A DNA stretch of 64,000 bases from Deinococcus frigens DSM 12807 (GCF_000701425.1 NZ_JNIW01000007.1:1-64000); one strand, 5' to 3'; shown: positions 8,793 through 18,784, counted from the stretch's first letter. Notes: generated from the letters alone by a model not told the origin. Made by a program: numbers and translations.

Positions 8793-11725
8793 AGAGACGG
8801 CTCAAGCTGGGCCACCCCCTCCTCCCCCGCTTCCAGCAGCCACAGGGCGTCGCCGGGGCGCAGGTGGGCCAGAGCCTCAGCGCGCGGGCCGTGGAGCCGG
8901 TGCAGCAGCGTCCAGCCCTCTCTACCCTCTTCCAGCACCCGCCCCAGCGCCCGCCATATGCCCGCGCGGAAGGGGGCCAGGGCCGGGTCTGCCAGGGCGG
9001 CACGCAGCCAGTGGACCGTCGGCACGCCGTCGCCCAGGGTCACGGTGGCCTCCAGCGTCAGCAGTTGCGCCTGCAAGCCGGGATCGGGCACGTCGCCTGG
9101 TCCATTGACCGGCCCGGGCTGCACGCGGCGCAGCAGGGCGTGGGCGCGGTTCAGATCGGCTAGGGCGTCGGCAGGGCGGCCCGCGCGCAACTGCACCTCG
9201 GCGCGCAGGGCGCGGGCCTGGGCTTCCTCGTAGGGGTGGGCGGCCAGTGCCAGGGCGCGGTCCACGCTGGCCAGGGCTTTTGCCGGACCGGGTTCGGCCA
9301 GCGCCCGGCTTAGGTGCATGTCGAACAGCAGAATGCTGTCGCGGTCACTGCCCTTTCCCGAACTGCCCTTTCCCGGCTGGGCTATCAGGCGGTCCAGCAG
9401 CTCGCGGGCCTGCCGCAAATCGGGATGGTCCCGCGCCGGGCCGAGCAGGGGTTGCAGGTACGCGCTGCCCAGCCCGCGCGTCAGGTAGGCCAGGGCCACG
9501 CGGTAGCGGGTGCGGCGCTGGCGGTACTGGACCTCGGCGGGGCGGGCGCTGCGGCCTTCCAGCAGGGCCAGCGCCTGGGCCGAGGCCGCCAGCGCGTCGT
9601 CCGGGCGGCCCAGCGCCAGCAGCACCGGCAGACCTTCCGAAAGCAGGCGGGCGCGGGGCACCCCATCGGCATGGCGGCGCGGATCGGGGGGGAGCAGGGC
9701 CAGGGCGCGGGTCAGGGTGGCGTGGGCCTCGGCCACCCACCCCAGGCGGCGCAGGGCAGTGGCGCTGCGGGCCAGGACGCGGGCGCGTTCCTCCTCGCCC
9801 GCACCCGCCGTTTCCAGCCGGGCCACCGCGTCGCGCAGGGCCGCGAGCGCTGCGGCAGGCTGGCCCAGCCGCAGGCGCAGGTCTCCCTCCTGATAGCGGG
9901 CGCGGGCCGAGAGCAGCGGGCTGGAGGTGGGCACCGAGGCCAGCGCGTCCAGCGCCTCGTCCCAGCGTCCGGCGTCCTTGGCGATCAGGCCACGCCATAG
10001 CCCCGCACGGGGGCCGCCCACCGCCGCACGCGGGTCAGAAACGGCGTGGGTGGCCGCTTCCAGATCACCCGCCCAGCGCGCCAGGGCCGCCTGCACCAGC
10101 AACGCGTCGGCGCAGGCGGCCACCGCCCAGGGGTCACGGGGGACGGCGGCTTTCAGCACTCCGGAAACTTCGGCGTGGGCCAGTTGTTCTGCCGCCGCCG
10201 CCATGTTTCCGGCTTCCAGGCTGCTCTCGGCCAGCTTGACGCGCGCCCAGGCCCGCACGGGCAGGCGGGCGGCCTCCAGCAGCGTGGACAGCGCGCCCCG
10301 CAGCCCCGAGTCGTGGTAGTCGCCCCGGCCCGCGTGGTGCCGCACCACCGCCCCGGCCAGATCTTCGCGGGTCTCGCCCGCCGCGCCGTGACGGATGGAC
10401 GGCCACAACGGCGGCAGCCAGCGCGCGTCGTCGGGCTGCGCGTGGATCTGGGCGGCCAGCGCTGCCCAGTCCTCAAGCACCACCAGAGCGGCAAGCTGGA
10501 CGGGCCTGAACGCCCCGGAGGTCAGTTCGGCCAGTCGGCGCAGCGCCCCAGCACGGTCCTTGGCATTCACCCCCCTCCAGGCGGCGCGCAGCGCAGGCGT
10601 GGCGGTCCAGCCCAGCGCGTCCGAACCGGCCAGCAGGGCGCGGGCATGCGGCGGAAGCTGCCGGAATTCCCGTCCCAGCGCGGCCCGCAGCAGTTCGGGC
10701 GGCCAGGCGGCGGCGGGCGCATGCGGCGTGCTGGCCTCCAGCGCCGCCGTCGCCCCGGCCAGCCGCCGGATGTCGGGGTCCGCCAGCAGGTTCGGCAGGT
10801 CTGCCCCGGCCTCACCCCCACGCAGCCGCACCAGCAGGCTCAGGCGGTCCAGGTGGCGTCCGGTCTCGGCCACCAGCAGATCGGCCTCGGCGCGGGGAAT
10901 GCCCAGGCGGGCCATCAGGTAGCCGCGCGCCTCGGCGGGGGTGGGTGGATGCAGGGCGATCAGTTCGGGCGTTTGCGGGGCGAAATCTGCGGCGGTGGCT
11001 TGTTCTAACGCCAGCAGCACGGCCAGTCCCGGCGGCGCAGCGTGCAACAGGTGCTCGGCGGCCCAGCGCGCCGCAGACACCGCCGAACCGTCGGCGCTGC
11101 GGGGTGGGCCGCCCGCGAAGCTCAGGTCAGCGGTGACCCGCACCAGCAAGGTGCCAGATGCCGCAAGCTGACGCCGCGCGGCCTCCATCTGTGCCGCCGC
11201 GAGCTGTGCGTAGGCCGTGCCGGGCGCGGCCTCCAGCTCCAGCAGGGCGCTGACCTCGCCAGACAGAAACAGCCTCCTTACGGGCAGTCCAGCCTCGCGC
11301 AGGGCCGCGTCCAGGCTGTCCAGCAGCACGGTCTTGCCCGCCCCAACCCGGCCTGTCACGATCAATTTTGGCGCCCGCCCCGCCCGCACTCCGGCCAGGA
11401 ACTGGCGGTAGGCCCGCTTCTTGCTGCGGCCCAGCAGTTCCAGCTCGGCGGGCAGCGGGGCGGGCGCGGAAACCGTCGGCGTTTCGGGCAACGGACGGCC
11501 TGTCTCGACAGCAAGCTCGGCCAGGATGACGCGCAGGGTCTCGCGGTCCGCCGCCGTGCCGATGTCGCGGTAGATGATGTTCCTGACCGCCGCGCCTCCG
11601 GCCCCCCGTGAACGCATCTGGGTTTCCAGCCAGCGCAGGCTGCCGCGCCGCACCCCTGCACCCCCGCCGCCAGCATCCGGGGGCAGGTGGGCGCGCAGAT
11701 CGGCCAGCACCGCCTTGTAGTCCAC
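8786..11725 (-). CDS. STAND-like ATPase with C-terminal TPR region
   Basis: This 979-residue protein has a Walker A loop, TGRVGAGKT, near residue 125, followed by an AAA/NACHT-like ATPase body (GTLLVRVTADLSF, then GLAVLLALEQATAADF). A long helical region from about residue 400 to the end shows tetratricopeptide-like periodicity (AALAALRDAVARLETAGAGEEERARVLARSATALRRLGW, DALADLNRAHALL). This matches signal-transducing STAND ATPases that sense or scaffold. No N-terminal DNA-binding domain is evident. The last residues, LEPSLP, and the stop are encoded by the edge of the acquired toxin island, so the C-terminus may have been altered. Role unknown. Confidence 0.75.
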   Translation of the reverse strand: MDYKAVLADLRAHLPPDAGGGGAGVRRGSLRWLETQMRSRGAGGAAVRNIIYRDIGTAADRETLRVILAELAVETGRPLPETPTVSAPAPLPAELELLGRSKKRAYRQFLAGVRAGRAPKLIVTGRVGAGKTVLLDSLDAALREAGLPVRRLFLSGEVSALLELEAAPGTAYAQLAAAQMEAARRQLAASGTLLVRVTADLSFAGGPPRSADGSAVSAARWAAEHLLHAAPPGLAVLLALEQATAADFAPQTPELIALHPPTPAEARGYLMARLGIPRAEADLLVAETGRHLDRLSLLVRLRGGEAGADLPNLLADPDIRRLAGATAALEASTPHAPAAAWPPELLRAALGREFRQLPPHARALLAGSDALGWTATPALRAAWRGVNAKDRAGALRRLAELTSGAFRPVQLAALVVLEDWAALAAQIHAQPDDARWLPPLWPSIRHGAAGETREDLAGAVVRHHAGRGDYHDSGLRGALSTLLEAARLPVRAWARVKLAESSLEAGNMAAAAEQLAHAEVSGVLKAAVPRDPWAVAACADALLVQAALARWAGDLEAATHAVSDPRAAVGGPRAGLWRGLIAKDAGRWDEALDALASVPTSSPLLSARARYQEGDLRLRLGQPAAALAALRDAVARLETAGAGEEERARVLARSATALRRLGWVAEAHATLTRALALLPPDPRRHADGVPRARLLSEGLPVLLALGRPDDALAASAQALALLEGRSARPAEVQYRQRRTRYRVALAYLTRGLGSAYLQPLLGPARDHPDLRQARELLDRLIAQPGKGSSGKGSDRDSILLFDMHLSRALAEPGPAKALASVDRALALAAHPYEEAQARALRAEVQLRAGRPADALADLNRAHALLRRVQPGPVNGPGDVPDPGLQAQLLTLEATVTLGDGVPTVHWLRAALADPALAPFRAGIWRALGRVLEEGREGWTLLHRLHGPRAEALAHLRPGDALWLLEAGEEGVAQLEPSLP

Positions 11726-11827
11726 GATGGTTCCCAGGGTAGCACCCGCAGCAAAATAGACCCGGTGCAGAACAAAGCGGGGGCAGCGTTCCTAACGCGT
11801 TCACCAGCAAGCCGGGGCGGGGCTGTG

Positions 11828-11833
11828 TATACT
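11828..11833 (+). promoter_or_regulatory. Candidate -10 element of the exported TPR gene
   Basis: TATACT in gctgtgTATACTtgg, 79 bp before the ATG at 11912. No clear -35 was found. Confidence 0.35.
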
Positions 11834-11911
11834 TGGCACAGCCTTCAATCCAATTCCCCCATCCTCGGCTAACACCGTCTTGGCCATTCCCACGGCCCCT
11901 GGAGAATCCCC

Positions 11912-12703
11912 ATGCGTAAACCGATGCTGACCGCCGCCCTGACCGCCGCCCTCGTGGCCACCGCCGCCTCTGCTCAGAACCAGGGAGCAGCCCAGGCCCT
12001 GTACGATATGGGTAAGTGGCAGGAAGCCGCCGCCGCCGCCGCCGCCCTGAACACCAGCGCGGGCCTGGCCCTGGCCGCCGAGGCCACCACCGCCGGGGCG
12101 GGCATGGTCCCCGACGGCCAGAAAAAAGCGCTGTTCCAGAAGGCGCAGGACTACGCTAATGCAGCAATTAAACTTGCTAATCCTGGTCTAATAACGAAAT
12201 GTATTACTCAAACGGGCGCGCAGACAACGACAACTGAATGTAAAACATTTAATGAAATTTCTAGGGGACCTGCTGCCGACGCCTACTTCGAGCTGGCCCG
12301 CGCGCAGGGCCGTCTGGCGCAGTTTTCCGGCATCCTGCAAAGCCTGGGGCTGGCCGGGGACATGAAGAAGAACCTGGATCAGGCGATTGCCCTGAACCCC
12401 AGGCTGGCCGGGGCCTACGTGGCGCTGGGGCTGTGGCACGCCAATCTGGACGAGAAGGGCTTCATCGCCCGCCGCGCCACCGGGGCCGACAAGAACCAGA
12501 TCGCCCCCAACTTCGACAAGGCCTTTGCGCTGGAGCCGAACGTGGCCGTCCACCGCATCGAGTACGCCAACGCCCTGATCCTCCAGAAGAACAGGACGGA
12601 GGCCGCCGCGCAGTTGCAAAAGGCCGTCGCCATGCCCGCCGACACCTTCTGGCAAAAGCGTGATCTGGAAGCGGCGAAGAAGACGCTGGCCGGGCTGAAG
12701 TAA
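11912..12703 (+). CDS. Exported TPR-repeat protein with an AT-rich internal insert
   Basis: This 263-residue protein has a signal peptide (MRKPMLTAALTAALVATAASAQ). Tetratricopeptide-like helices begin at ALYDMGKWQEAAAAAAAL and resume at DAYFELARAQGRLAQFSG, AYVALGLWHANLDEKGF and VHRIEYANALILQKNRTEAAAQLQKAV. It is probably a periplasmic protein-interaction scaffold. Residues about 83-120 (12157-12270) use AT-rich codons (aat, tta-type, aaa, att) foreign to the rest of the gene and contain a cysteine pair, CITQTGAQTTTTEC, within a Thr-rich loop. The ribosome site is ggagaatccc. A hairpin terminator follows. Confidence 0.75.
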   Translation: MRKPMLTAALTAALVATAASAQNQGAAQALYDMGKWQEAAAAAAALNTSAGLALAAEATTAGAGMVPDGQKKALFQKAQDYANAAIKLANPGLITKCITQTGAQTTTTECKTFNEISRGPAADAYFELARAQGRLAQFSGILQSLGLAGDMKKNLDQAIALNPRLAGAYVALGLWHANLDEKGFIARRATGADKNQIAPNFDKAFALEPNVAVHRIEYANALILQKNRTEAAAQLQKAVAMPADTFWQKRDLEAAKKTLAGLK

Positions 12704-12735
12704 GCGCCGAGCCAGTCGAAAGGTCTGGGAGTTTG

Positions 12736-12786
12736 AAGGTCTGAACGCAAGACAGGAGTATTGATCTCCTGCGTTCAGACCTTTTG
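12736..12786 (+). terminator. Long hairpin terminator after the TPR gene
   Basis: AAGGTCTGAACGCA and TGCGTTCAGACCTT form a perfect 14-bp stem, with GGAG/CTCC pairing inside it, then TTTT. The left arm carries the gtctgaa string that recurs at other gene ends in the window. Confidence 0.85.
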
Positions 12787-12835
12787 ATATTGAGAGCTTT
12801 CGACTTCTCCATCTCCACACGCTAAATTGAGGCCC

Positions 12836-13720
12836 ATGATCGCCTACAGCGAGGTCAGCGCCTTCACGCGCACGCCGGGCCTGGGCAACCGCGCCGGGGT
12901 GGTGCTGGACGCCGCCGCGCTGTCGGGGGCCGAGATGCGCGAGCTGGCCGCCTTTCTGGGCGCGCCCGAGACCGTGTTCGTGACCCGCCTGGGCCGCTCC
13001 GCCGTGCGGGTGCGTTACTTCACCCCCACGCAGGAGGTCGAGTTCTGCGGCCACGCCACGCTGGCGCTGGGGCTGATGCTGGCCCAGGCGGGGCTGTGGC
13101 GCGGCGAGGCGCTGGAACTCGAAACCCTGGCGGGCCGGGTGCCGCTGCGGCTGATCAGCGAGGCGGGCGTGCCGCACCAGGTCTGGATGCGCCAGCAACG
13201 CCATGAGGTCCGCGCCCTGCCTGGCAGCCTGCGCGCCGAACTGGCCGAGGCGCTGGGCATCGACGCCCGCATGATCCACAGAGGGCTGCCGATGGCCGCC
13301 GCCAGCACGGGCCTGTGGAGTGCGTTTGTGCCGCTGCTGGACCCGCTGATTCTGGACGCGGTGGAACCCGATCTGGAGCGGATTGCCCGGCTCAGCGCGG
13401 CGCTGGAGGTGGGCAGCGTCTACGCCTACGCGCCGATGGGCGTCAACCGGTTTGCGGCGCGCGACTTCGCCCCGGCGCTGGGCATTCCCGAGGACCCTGT
13501 GACCGGCAGCGCGGGCGGTGCCCTGCTGGCCCTGCTGGCGCACGGAGGCCGCCTGCCGGTGCGCGCCGGGCGGGCCTGCGGCGTGATCTACCAGGGCCAC
13601 GCGCTGGGCACCCCCGGCGAAGTGGAGGTGGAGGTGGAGATGCGCGGCGACGCCGTGGTGGCCGTCCATGTCGGCGGCTGCGCGGTGCTGGAGCGGGAGG
13701 GGGTCTGGAAGCGGGATTGA
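12836..13720 (+). CDS. PhzF family isomerase/epimerase
   Basis: This 294-residue protein has the two-lobed PhzF/diaminopimelate epimerase-like fold. The catalytic glutamate sits in APETVFV (about residue 46). [10 protein letters not shown] (about residue 74) and [13 protein letters not shown] (about residue 220) are the other family signatures. PhzF enzymes isomerise or epimerise small acids without a cofactor. The substrate is not evident and no phenazine genes are nearby. ATG 12836 is preferred to the in-frame TTG at 12827. Confidence 0.85.
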   Translation: MIAYSEVSAFTRTPGLGNRAGVVLDAAALSGAEMRELAAFLGAPETVFVTRLGRSAVRVRYFTPTQEVEFCGHATLALGLMLAQAGLWRGEALELETLAGRVPLRLISEAGVPHQVWMRQQRHEVRALPGSLRAELAEALGIDARMIHRGLPMAAASTGLWSAFVPLLDPLILDAVEPDLERIARLSAALEVGSVYAYAPMGVNRFAARDFAPALGIPEDPVTGSAGGALLALLAHGGRLPVRAGRACGVIYQGHALGTPGEVEVEVEMRGDAVVAVHVGGCAVLEREGVWKRD

Positions 13721-13828
13721 TGGGAAAGATTGAGCGACTTGCGAAGTCAGTTGAGCTACACCTGTATTTCCAAGAGCCGTCTATCTTCCCCCGCCCCCAC
13801 CCGACAACCAACCCCTAGACTCCGGCGC

Positions 13829-14623
13829 ATGCTGGGACTGATTTGTGTGGATGTGGACGGAACCCTGATCGGCACGGGCAATGCCGTGCGCGACGACGTG
13901 TGGGCGGCGCTGGCGGCGGCCAGAGCGGAGGGGGTCCGCATCGCGCTGTGTAGCGGGCGGCCAGCCATCGGGAACGCGCTGGGCTACGCGCGGCGGCTGG
14001 ACGCGGACGGCTGGCACGTCTTTCAGAACGGGGCCAGTGTGGTCAAGGTGGATTCTGGCGAGAGCCTCTCCGAGGCCCTGCCCGGCGGCGCGCTGCCCCT
14101 GCTGATCGCCCGCGCCCACGCCGAGGACCGCCTGCTGGAAATCTACACCGACACCGAATTTGGCGTGACCAAATCTGGCAGGCTGGCCGAGCGGCACGCC
14201 GCACTGCTGGGCGTGCCGTACAGCCCGCGCACGCCTGAAAGTCTGGTGGGAACGCGGGTGCGGGCGCAGTGGGTGGTCCCGCGCGAGCAGGAAACGGCGG
14301 TGACGGCGGAGCCTCATCCGGGGCTGGACCTGCACCCGGCGGGCAGCCCGGCCATGCCGGACGCCATGTTCATCAGCATCACGCGCGCGGGTGTCAGCAA
14401 GGGCAGCGCGGTGCGGCGCATTGCCTCGGAATACGGGCTGAGCATGGACCGCGTGATGATGGTGGGCGACGGCGAGAACGACGTGAGCGCCATGCGCGCT
14501 GTGGGCCATCCAGTGGCGATGGGCAACGCGGACCCGCCCGCCCGCGCCGCCGCGCGCTACACGGTGGGCCATGTGGATGATGGAGGTTTGATGGAAGCCG
14601 TGCAGTTGGCGCTGACGCTGTAG
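13829..14623 (+). CDS. HAD superfamily hydrolase, Cof type
   Basis: This 264-residue protein has motif I as DVDGTLI at residues 7-13, with both catalytic aspartates. Motif II lies in RIALCSGRP, a lysine or arginine region in the [10 protein letters not shown] segment (motif III), and motif IV is [12 protein letters not shown]. This is the Cof/YidA-type arrangement with a C2 cap, which dephosphorylates sugar phosphates, nucleotides or FMN-type substrates. The frame is open back to 13730, but ATG 13829 places motif I normally. Confidence 0.85.
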   Translation: MLGLICVDVDGTLIGTGNAVRDDVWAALAAARAEGVRIALCSGRPAIGNALGYARRLDADGWHVFQNGASVVKVDSGESLSEALPGGALPLLIARAHAEDRLLEIYTDTEFGVTKSGRLAERHAALLGVPYSPRTPESLVGTRVRAQWVVPREQETAVTAEPHPGLDLHPAGSPAMPDAMFISITRAGVSKGSAVRRIASEYGLSMDRVMMVGDGENDVSAMRAVGHPVAMGNADPPARAAARYTVGHVDDGGLMEAVQLALTL

Positions 14624-14637
14624 GCGCTAGAGTCGCC

Positions 14638-15030
14638 GTGACCATGCTGGCAACTGTTGAAGGAACCGTTCAGATCGGCGCGCGGGCAATTGCCTCCATC
14701 GCGGAGTTCTCGGCGGCAGTGATCATCGCCGCCGCGATTGTGCAGGCGCTGTGGCGCTCGGTGCGGGCGCTGTTCCTGCCGCGCGACAGCGCCGCCAACG
14801 ACGAGGCCAAACAAAATCTGCGCCTGCAACTGGGCCGCTGGCTGGCCATTGCCCTGGAATTTTTGCTGGCCGCCGACATTCTGCTGACCGCCATCGCCCC
14901 CACCTGGGAGGACATCGGCAAGCTGGGGGCCATCGCGCTGATCCGCACGGCGCTGAACTACTTTCTGGAACGGGAGATCGACGCGAATAACCGGGAGAGG
15001 GGGAAGTTAAAAGTGGACAGGAGCGCGTAG
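14638..15030 (+). CDS. DUF1622 family membrane protein
   Basis: This protein of about 130 residues has three predicted membrane helices (ASIAEFSAAVIIAAAIVQALW, then GRWLAIALEFLLAADILLTAIA, then a shorter one at KLGAIALIRTALNYFLEREI). The order and the Arg/Asp-bearing second helix fit DUF1622. Function unknown. GTG 14638 and ATG 14644 are both possible starts. It lies 14 bp after the HAD gene. Confidence 0.7.
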   Translation: MTMLATVEGTVQIGARAIASIAEFSAAVIIAAAIVQALWRSVRALFLPRDSAANDEAKQNLRLQLGRWLAIALEFLLAADILLTAIAPTWEDIGKLGAIALIRTALNYFLEREIDANNRERGKLKVDRSA

Positions 15031-15089
15031 GGTTCAGGTGGTTTACCACGCTCCCGCCGGCTTGACCCCCTCGAAGGGAGCCGGGAAGA

Positions 15090-17339
15090 CTATTCGTCCA
15101 GCGCCGTCAGGACCACGTCCACAATGCGTTCGCCGTAGTTCTCGATGCGCTTTGGTCCCATGCCGGACAGGCCCTCCAGGTCAGCCAGGGTGCGTGGGCA
15201 GGCGTCGGCGAGGGCCTCAAGGGTGGCGTTCGGGAAGATCACAAAAGCGCTGTGGCCGGTTTCGCGGGTCAACTCGCGGCGCAGCTCGCGCAGGGCGTCG
15301 GCGACTTCGGTGTGGGCAGGAGCGGGCGCGGTTTCCCCTGCCTGGGCTGGGGCTGAGAACAGCGATGGGGCAGGCCCGCGCACCGGCTGGGACGGCGTCC
15401 GCTCCTGCTCCTGCCCGCGCAGCATGCCCAGCACGGCGCTGTTCGCCCGCGCTCCACGTTCGGCGGGCAAGGCGGGCCGCGCCGCCTCCCGCCCCCCACT
15501 GCCCGAATGTTCGCGCACGATGTCCAGCACCGCCTCGCCGTAATCGGCCAGTTTGCGCTGGCCCACGCCACTGACGGTTCCCAGCGTGGACGCGCTGCCG
15601 GGGCGCAGCTCGCAGATGGCCTTGAGGGTGGCGTCGCTGAAAATGGCGTAGGGCGGCACAGACTTTTGCCGGGCAAGCTGGAGTCGCCACGCGCGCAATG
15701 CCTCGAACAGTGGGGCGTCCTGGGCGTCCACCGGGGCGCGGCTGCTGCGGGAGGCGTCCCGGTCACGCTTCCTGACCTTTTCGCGGGGAACGAGACTATC
15801 CTCGCGCAGCATCAGTGTCGTCTCGCCTTTCAGGAGCGGGCGGGATTTGCCGGTGGCGCTCAGGCCGTAGTGTTCGCCCGCCGCGAGGTGGCCCAGGCTG
15901 ACCAGTTGGCGAATCAGCCCGCGCCACATCTTCTCGTCGTGGCCCTTGCCGACGCCGAAGGTGGGCAGCAGGTGGTGGCCCATACCCACGACTTTCTCGG
16001 TGGGCTGGCCCAGCAGCACGTCGGTCAGGTGCGCCGCGCCGAAACAGTTCCCGGTGCGAATGGCGGCGCTCAGGGCCATCTGCGCCTCGCGGGTGGCGTC
16101 GCGCACTTTGGGCGGGTTCAGGCAGATATCGCAGTTGCCGCAGGGTTCGTCGCGCTGTTCTCCAAAATAAGCAAGGAGCAGTTGGCGGCGGCAGGTGGCG
16201 GCCTCACAGTACGTCAGCAGGGCGTCCAGCTTGGCAGCCTCCACGCGCTTCACGTCCTCGGGCGCGTCGCTTTGCGAGAGCATCCGCTTCACGTTCACCA
16301 CATCGGCCAGACCGTAGACCATCCAGGCGGTGCTGGGCAGGCCGTCGCGCCCGGCGCGGCCCGTTTCCTGGTAGTAGCCCTCCATGCTCTTGGGCAGGTC
16401 CAGATGCGCCACGAAGCGCACGTTGGGCTTGTCGATGCCCATGCCAAAGGCCACCGTTGCCACCACCACCACGCCCTCATCGTTCAGAAAGCGTTCCTGG
16501 GCGTGGTTGCGTTCACGCGGCGAGAGGCCCGCGTGGTACGGCACGGCGTCCACGCCCTGCGTCGCCAGCCACTGCGCGGTCTGCTCCACCGACTTGCGCG
16601 ACAGGCAGTACACGATGCCCGCGTCGCCCCGGTGTTCGGCATGGACGAAGTCCAGCAGTTGGGTCTTCGGCCCCTCTTTGTTCGCCACCCGGTACTGGAT
16701 GTTGGGGCGGTCAAAGCTGGAGATGAACTGCGCCGCGCCGCCCAGCTCCAGCACGCGCAGGATGTCGGCGCGCGTGCGGTCATCGGCGGTGGCGGTCAGG
16801 GCCACGCGCGGAATGTCGGGGAAACGCTGCGGCAGCACACCCAGTTGCCCGTATTCGGGCCGGAAGTCATGCCCCCACTGCGAGACACAGTGCGCCTCGT
16901 CGATGGCGAACAGCGCCACCGGGGCGCTTCGGAGCAGCTCTAGCGTGCGCGGCAGCAACAGGCGTTCGGGGGCCACGTACAGCAGGTCTAACGTTCCGGC
17001 CAGCAGCGCGGCCTCCACCTCCCGCACACTCTGGAGAGGCAGGCTGGAGTTGAGAAAGGCGGCCCGCACACCAAACTGGCGCAGCGCGTCCACCTGATCC
17101 TTCATCAGCGCAATCAACGGCGACACCACAATGCCGGTGCCGGGGCGCAGCAGGCTGGGCACCTGATAGCACAGGCTTTTGCCGCCGCCGGTGGGCATCA
17201 GCACCAGCGCGTTGCCCCCACCCACCACCGTCCGCACGATGTCGGCCTGCACGTCCCGGAACTGACTGTAGCCCCAGACCCGGCTCAGGACTTCCAGGGC
17301 GCGGGCGTCGGTATCAGGTTGAGGCTGGACAAGGGACAT
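15090..17339 (-). CDS. recQ: ATP-dependent DNA helicase RecQ with two HRDC domains
   Basis: This 749-residue protein unwinds DNA 3' to 5' in recombination and repair. Helicase motifs include [12 protein letters not shown] (motif I, about residue 50), [11 protein letters not shown] (motif II) and [10 protein letters not shown] (motif VI). The RecQ-Ct zinc site is CEAATCRR...EPCGNCDIC, followed by a winged helix. Two HRDC domains end the protein, one at about residues 530-600 ([14 protein letters not shown]) and one at about 680-745 ([14 protein letters not shown]). Most RecQ proteins have one HRDC, and the D. radiodurans enzyme is known for three, so two is intermediate. Confidence 0.95.
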   Translation of the reverse strand: MSLVQPQPDTDARALEVLSRVWGYSQFRDVQADIVRTVVGGGNALVLMPTGGGKSLCYQVPSLLRPGTGIVVSPLIALMKDQVDALRQFGVRAAFLNSSLPLQSVREVEAALLAGTLDLLYVAPERLLLPRTLELLRSAPVALFAIDEAHCVSQWGHDFRPEYGQLGVLPQRFPDIPRVALTATADDRTRADILRVLELGGAAQFISSFDRPNIQYRVANKEGPKTQLLDFVHAEHRGDAGIVYCLSRKSVEQTAQWLATQGVDAVPYHAGLSPRERNHAQERFLNDEGVVVVATVAFGMGIDKPNVRFVAHLDLPKSMEGYYQETGRAGRDGLPSTAWMVYGLADVVNVKRMLSQSDAPEDVKRVEAAKLDALLTYCEAATCRRQLLLAYFGEQRDEPCGNCDICLNPPKVRDATREAQMALSAAIRTGNCFGAAHLTDVLLGQPTEKVVGMGHHLLPTFGVGKGHDEKMWRGLIRQLVSLGHLAAGEHYGLSATGKSRPLLKGETTLMLREDSLVPREKVRKRDRDASRSSRAPVDAQDAPLFEALRAWRLQLARQKSVPPYAIFSDATLKAICELRPGSASTLGTVSGVGQRKLADYGEAVLDIVREHSGSGGREAARPALPAERGARANSAVLGMLRGQEQERTPSQPVRGPAPSLFSAPAQAGETAPAPAHTEVADALRELRRELTRETGHSAFVIFPNATLEALADACPRTLADLEGLSGMGPKRIENYGERIVDVVLTALDE

Positions 17340-17436
17340 TCCTGCCAGGATAGCGCGTTCTGTGCAGGGCGTAATCGGGTGAAAAGGTGGGCAAGGTGGG
17401 AGGCGAACCCCCCCAGTCTGCTTCCCGACGCCCTAC

Positions 17437-17877
17437 ATGACCCAGCGCACCGCCGATCTTGCCGAGGGGTTCCGCACCATTCTTTCAGGCGGCTACCCGG
17501 GCCTGTTGCTGTCGGGGCTGGGTCTTCAGCCCACATGCGCTGGGCGTGTCGGTGGTGCTGGGAACGCTGCTGGGTGTGCTGCGGGTCTTCCGGGTGCCGC
17601 CGCTGGAGGCGGCTGGGCGTCACGCTGGCTGTCCAGCAGCGCTGCTGGCGCTGGTCTAGAGCATTTGTCCGAATTACAGCATCGGGAAAGGAGACTCCCG
17701 ATGCTTCCATTCTCCCAAATACTCTGCGAAATTCACTCACTCCGTTCGGTCAAAAGTGGAGAACTCTTTTGACAAATGCTCTAGTTCCTGCCGACCTTCA
17801 CGCTGACCCGTGTGGTGCGCCCGTTTGAGCGGCGGCTGGGGCGCGGGCAGGCGGGGCCGGAGCGGCGAGGAATCTGA
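17437..17877 (+). pseudogene. Remnant of an amino-acid-type ABC transporter permease, interrupted by a MITE
   Basis: MTQRTADLAEGFRTILSGG and YPGLLLSGLG begin a His/Glu-type ABC permease. The continuation FSPHALGVSVVLGTLLGV then LRVFRVPPLE lies in another frame (from about 17525). After the inserted element, FLPTFTLTRVVRPFERRLG reads like the cytoplasmic end of such a permease. The middle, including the conserved EAA loop, is missing. So at least one frameshift, one deletion and one insertion are present. Family assignment is from hydrophobic pattern and motif order. Confidence 0.6.
17656..17784. mobile_element. 129-bp MITE-like element with perfect 14-bp terminal inverted repeats
   Basis: It begins CTAGAGCATTTGTC and ends GACAAATGCTCTAG. 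An inner hairpin AGCATCGGG/CCCGATGCT lies 17 bp from the left end. It encodes no protein and sits inside an ABC permease remnant. CTAG may be the target duplication or part of the repeat. A degenerate copy lies at 31195-31420. Confidence 0.85.
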
Positions 17878-17931
17878 AGATGTGGGGAGGTCTGAAAGTC
17901 TAAGCGCCGCCGCCCCATCACCCATCGTCCG

Positions 17932-18729
17932 TTACCCATCAACTTCCTGCGCCCACGCCAGCACCGCCGCGCTCGAATACGCCGCCAGCCCCCCGCCCAC
18001 GCTGTCAATGCTGGTCCTGAAGCGTTCGTCGGCCACCCACATCTCGGCCAGACCGCGCATCATTGTGGGCGGGGCGTCGTAGTAGCGGGCGGAAATATGG
18101 TCGTGATGATCGGCGGCCACCGCCCTGGCCCCGGCAGAATCGGGGGGCGTTCCGGCGCGCATCAGGGCCAGGTAACGGGCGTAGATGGCGTTCATCTCGG
18201 CCCTGACCGCCTCCCAGTCGGCTCTGGTGTACCTGCTGGTCCAACGGGCGCTCTGCCTGTAGGCATCGGTGTCGCCCCAGCGCTGGCGGGCCTCCTGCTC
18301 ATGCTCGGCAGGATCGAAGCCGTCAAAGAGGTCTTTCAGTTCGGCGTTGGTCATCTTCGGAACTCCCTCGCCGCGTTCGGCGGCTTGCAGGTAGGCCAGG
18401 GCGGCGTCCAGCGTGGACTGGGTGCGGCGCTGTTTCTCGCGCAGCAGGGCCACCTGCGTTCGCAACGCCGCCACCTCGTCGCCGGGCGGGGCGTCCAGCA
18501 CGCGGGCGATCTCGGCCAGCGGGAAGCCCAGTTCGCGGTAGCTCAGCACGCGCCACAGCCGCGCCAGATCGGCGGGGGTATACAGGCGGTAACCCGCCTC
18601 CGTGCGCGCGCCGGGCCGGAGCAGCCCGGTGGCGTCGTAGTGGTGCAGCGTGCGGACGCTCAGGCGGGTCAGCAGCGCCACCTCGCCCACGGTCCAGGTC
18701 TGTTCTGTCGTCGCGCTTATGGCCTCCAT
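17932..18729 (-). CDS. MerR family regulator with TipAS ligand-binding domain
   Basis: This 265-residue protein has an N-terminal MerR winged helix (TVGEVALLTRLSVRTLHHYDATGLLRP, then GYRLYTPADLARL). A coiled-coil dimerisation helix follows (about residues 85-115), then a TipAS-like all-helical domain (LFDGFDPAEHEQEARQRWGDTDAY). TipAS domains bind thiopeptide or other hydrophobic drugs, and the regulators activate export or resistance genes by twisting DNA. It is divergent from an MDR oxidoreductase gene 55 bp away, a likely target. Confidence 0.9.
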   Translation of the reverse strand: MEAISATTEQTWTVGEVALLTRLSVRTLHHYDATGLLRPGARTEAGYRLYTPADLARLWRVLSYRELGFPLAEIARVLDAPPGDEVAALRTQVALLREKQRRTQSTLDAALAYLQAAERGEGVPKMTNAELKDLFDGFDPAEHEQEARQRWGDTDAYRQSARWTSRYTRADWEAVRAEMNAIYARYLALMRAGTPPDSAGARAVAADHHDHISARYYDAPPTMMRGLAEMWVADERFRTSIDSVGGGLAAYSSAAVLAWAQEVDG

Positions 18730-18784
18730 AAACAGCAGCGTAATGGCTGACGTCGCGTGAGGGTCAAGGGGTCAGAATGGGAGC

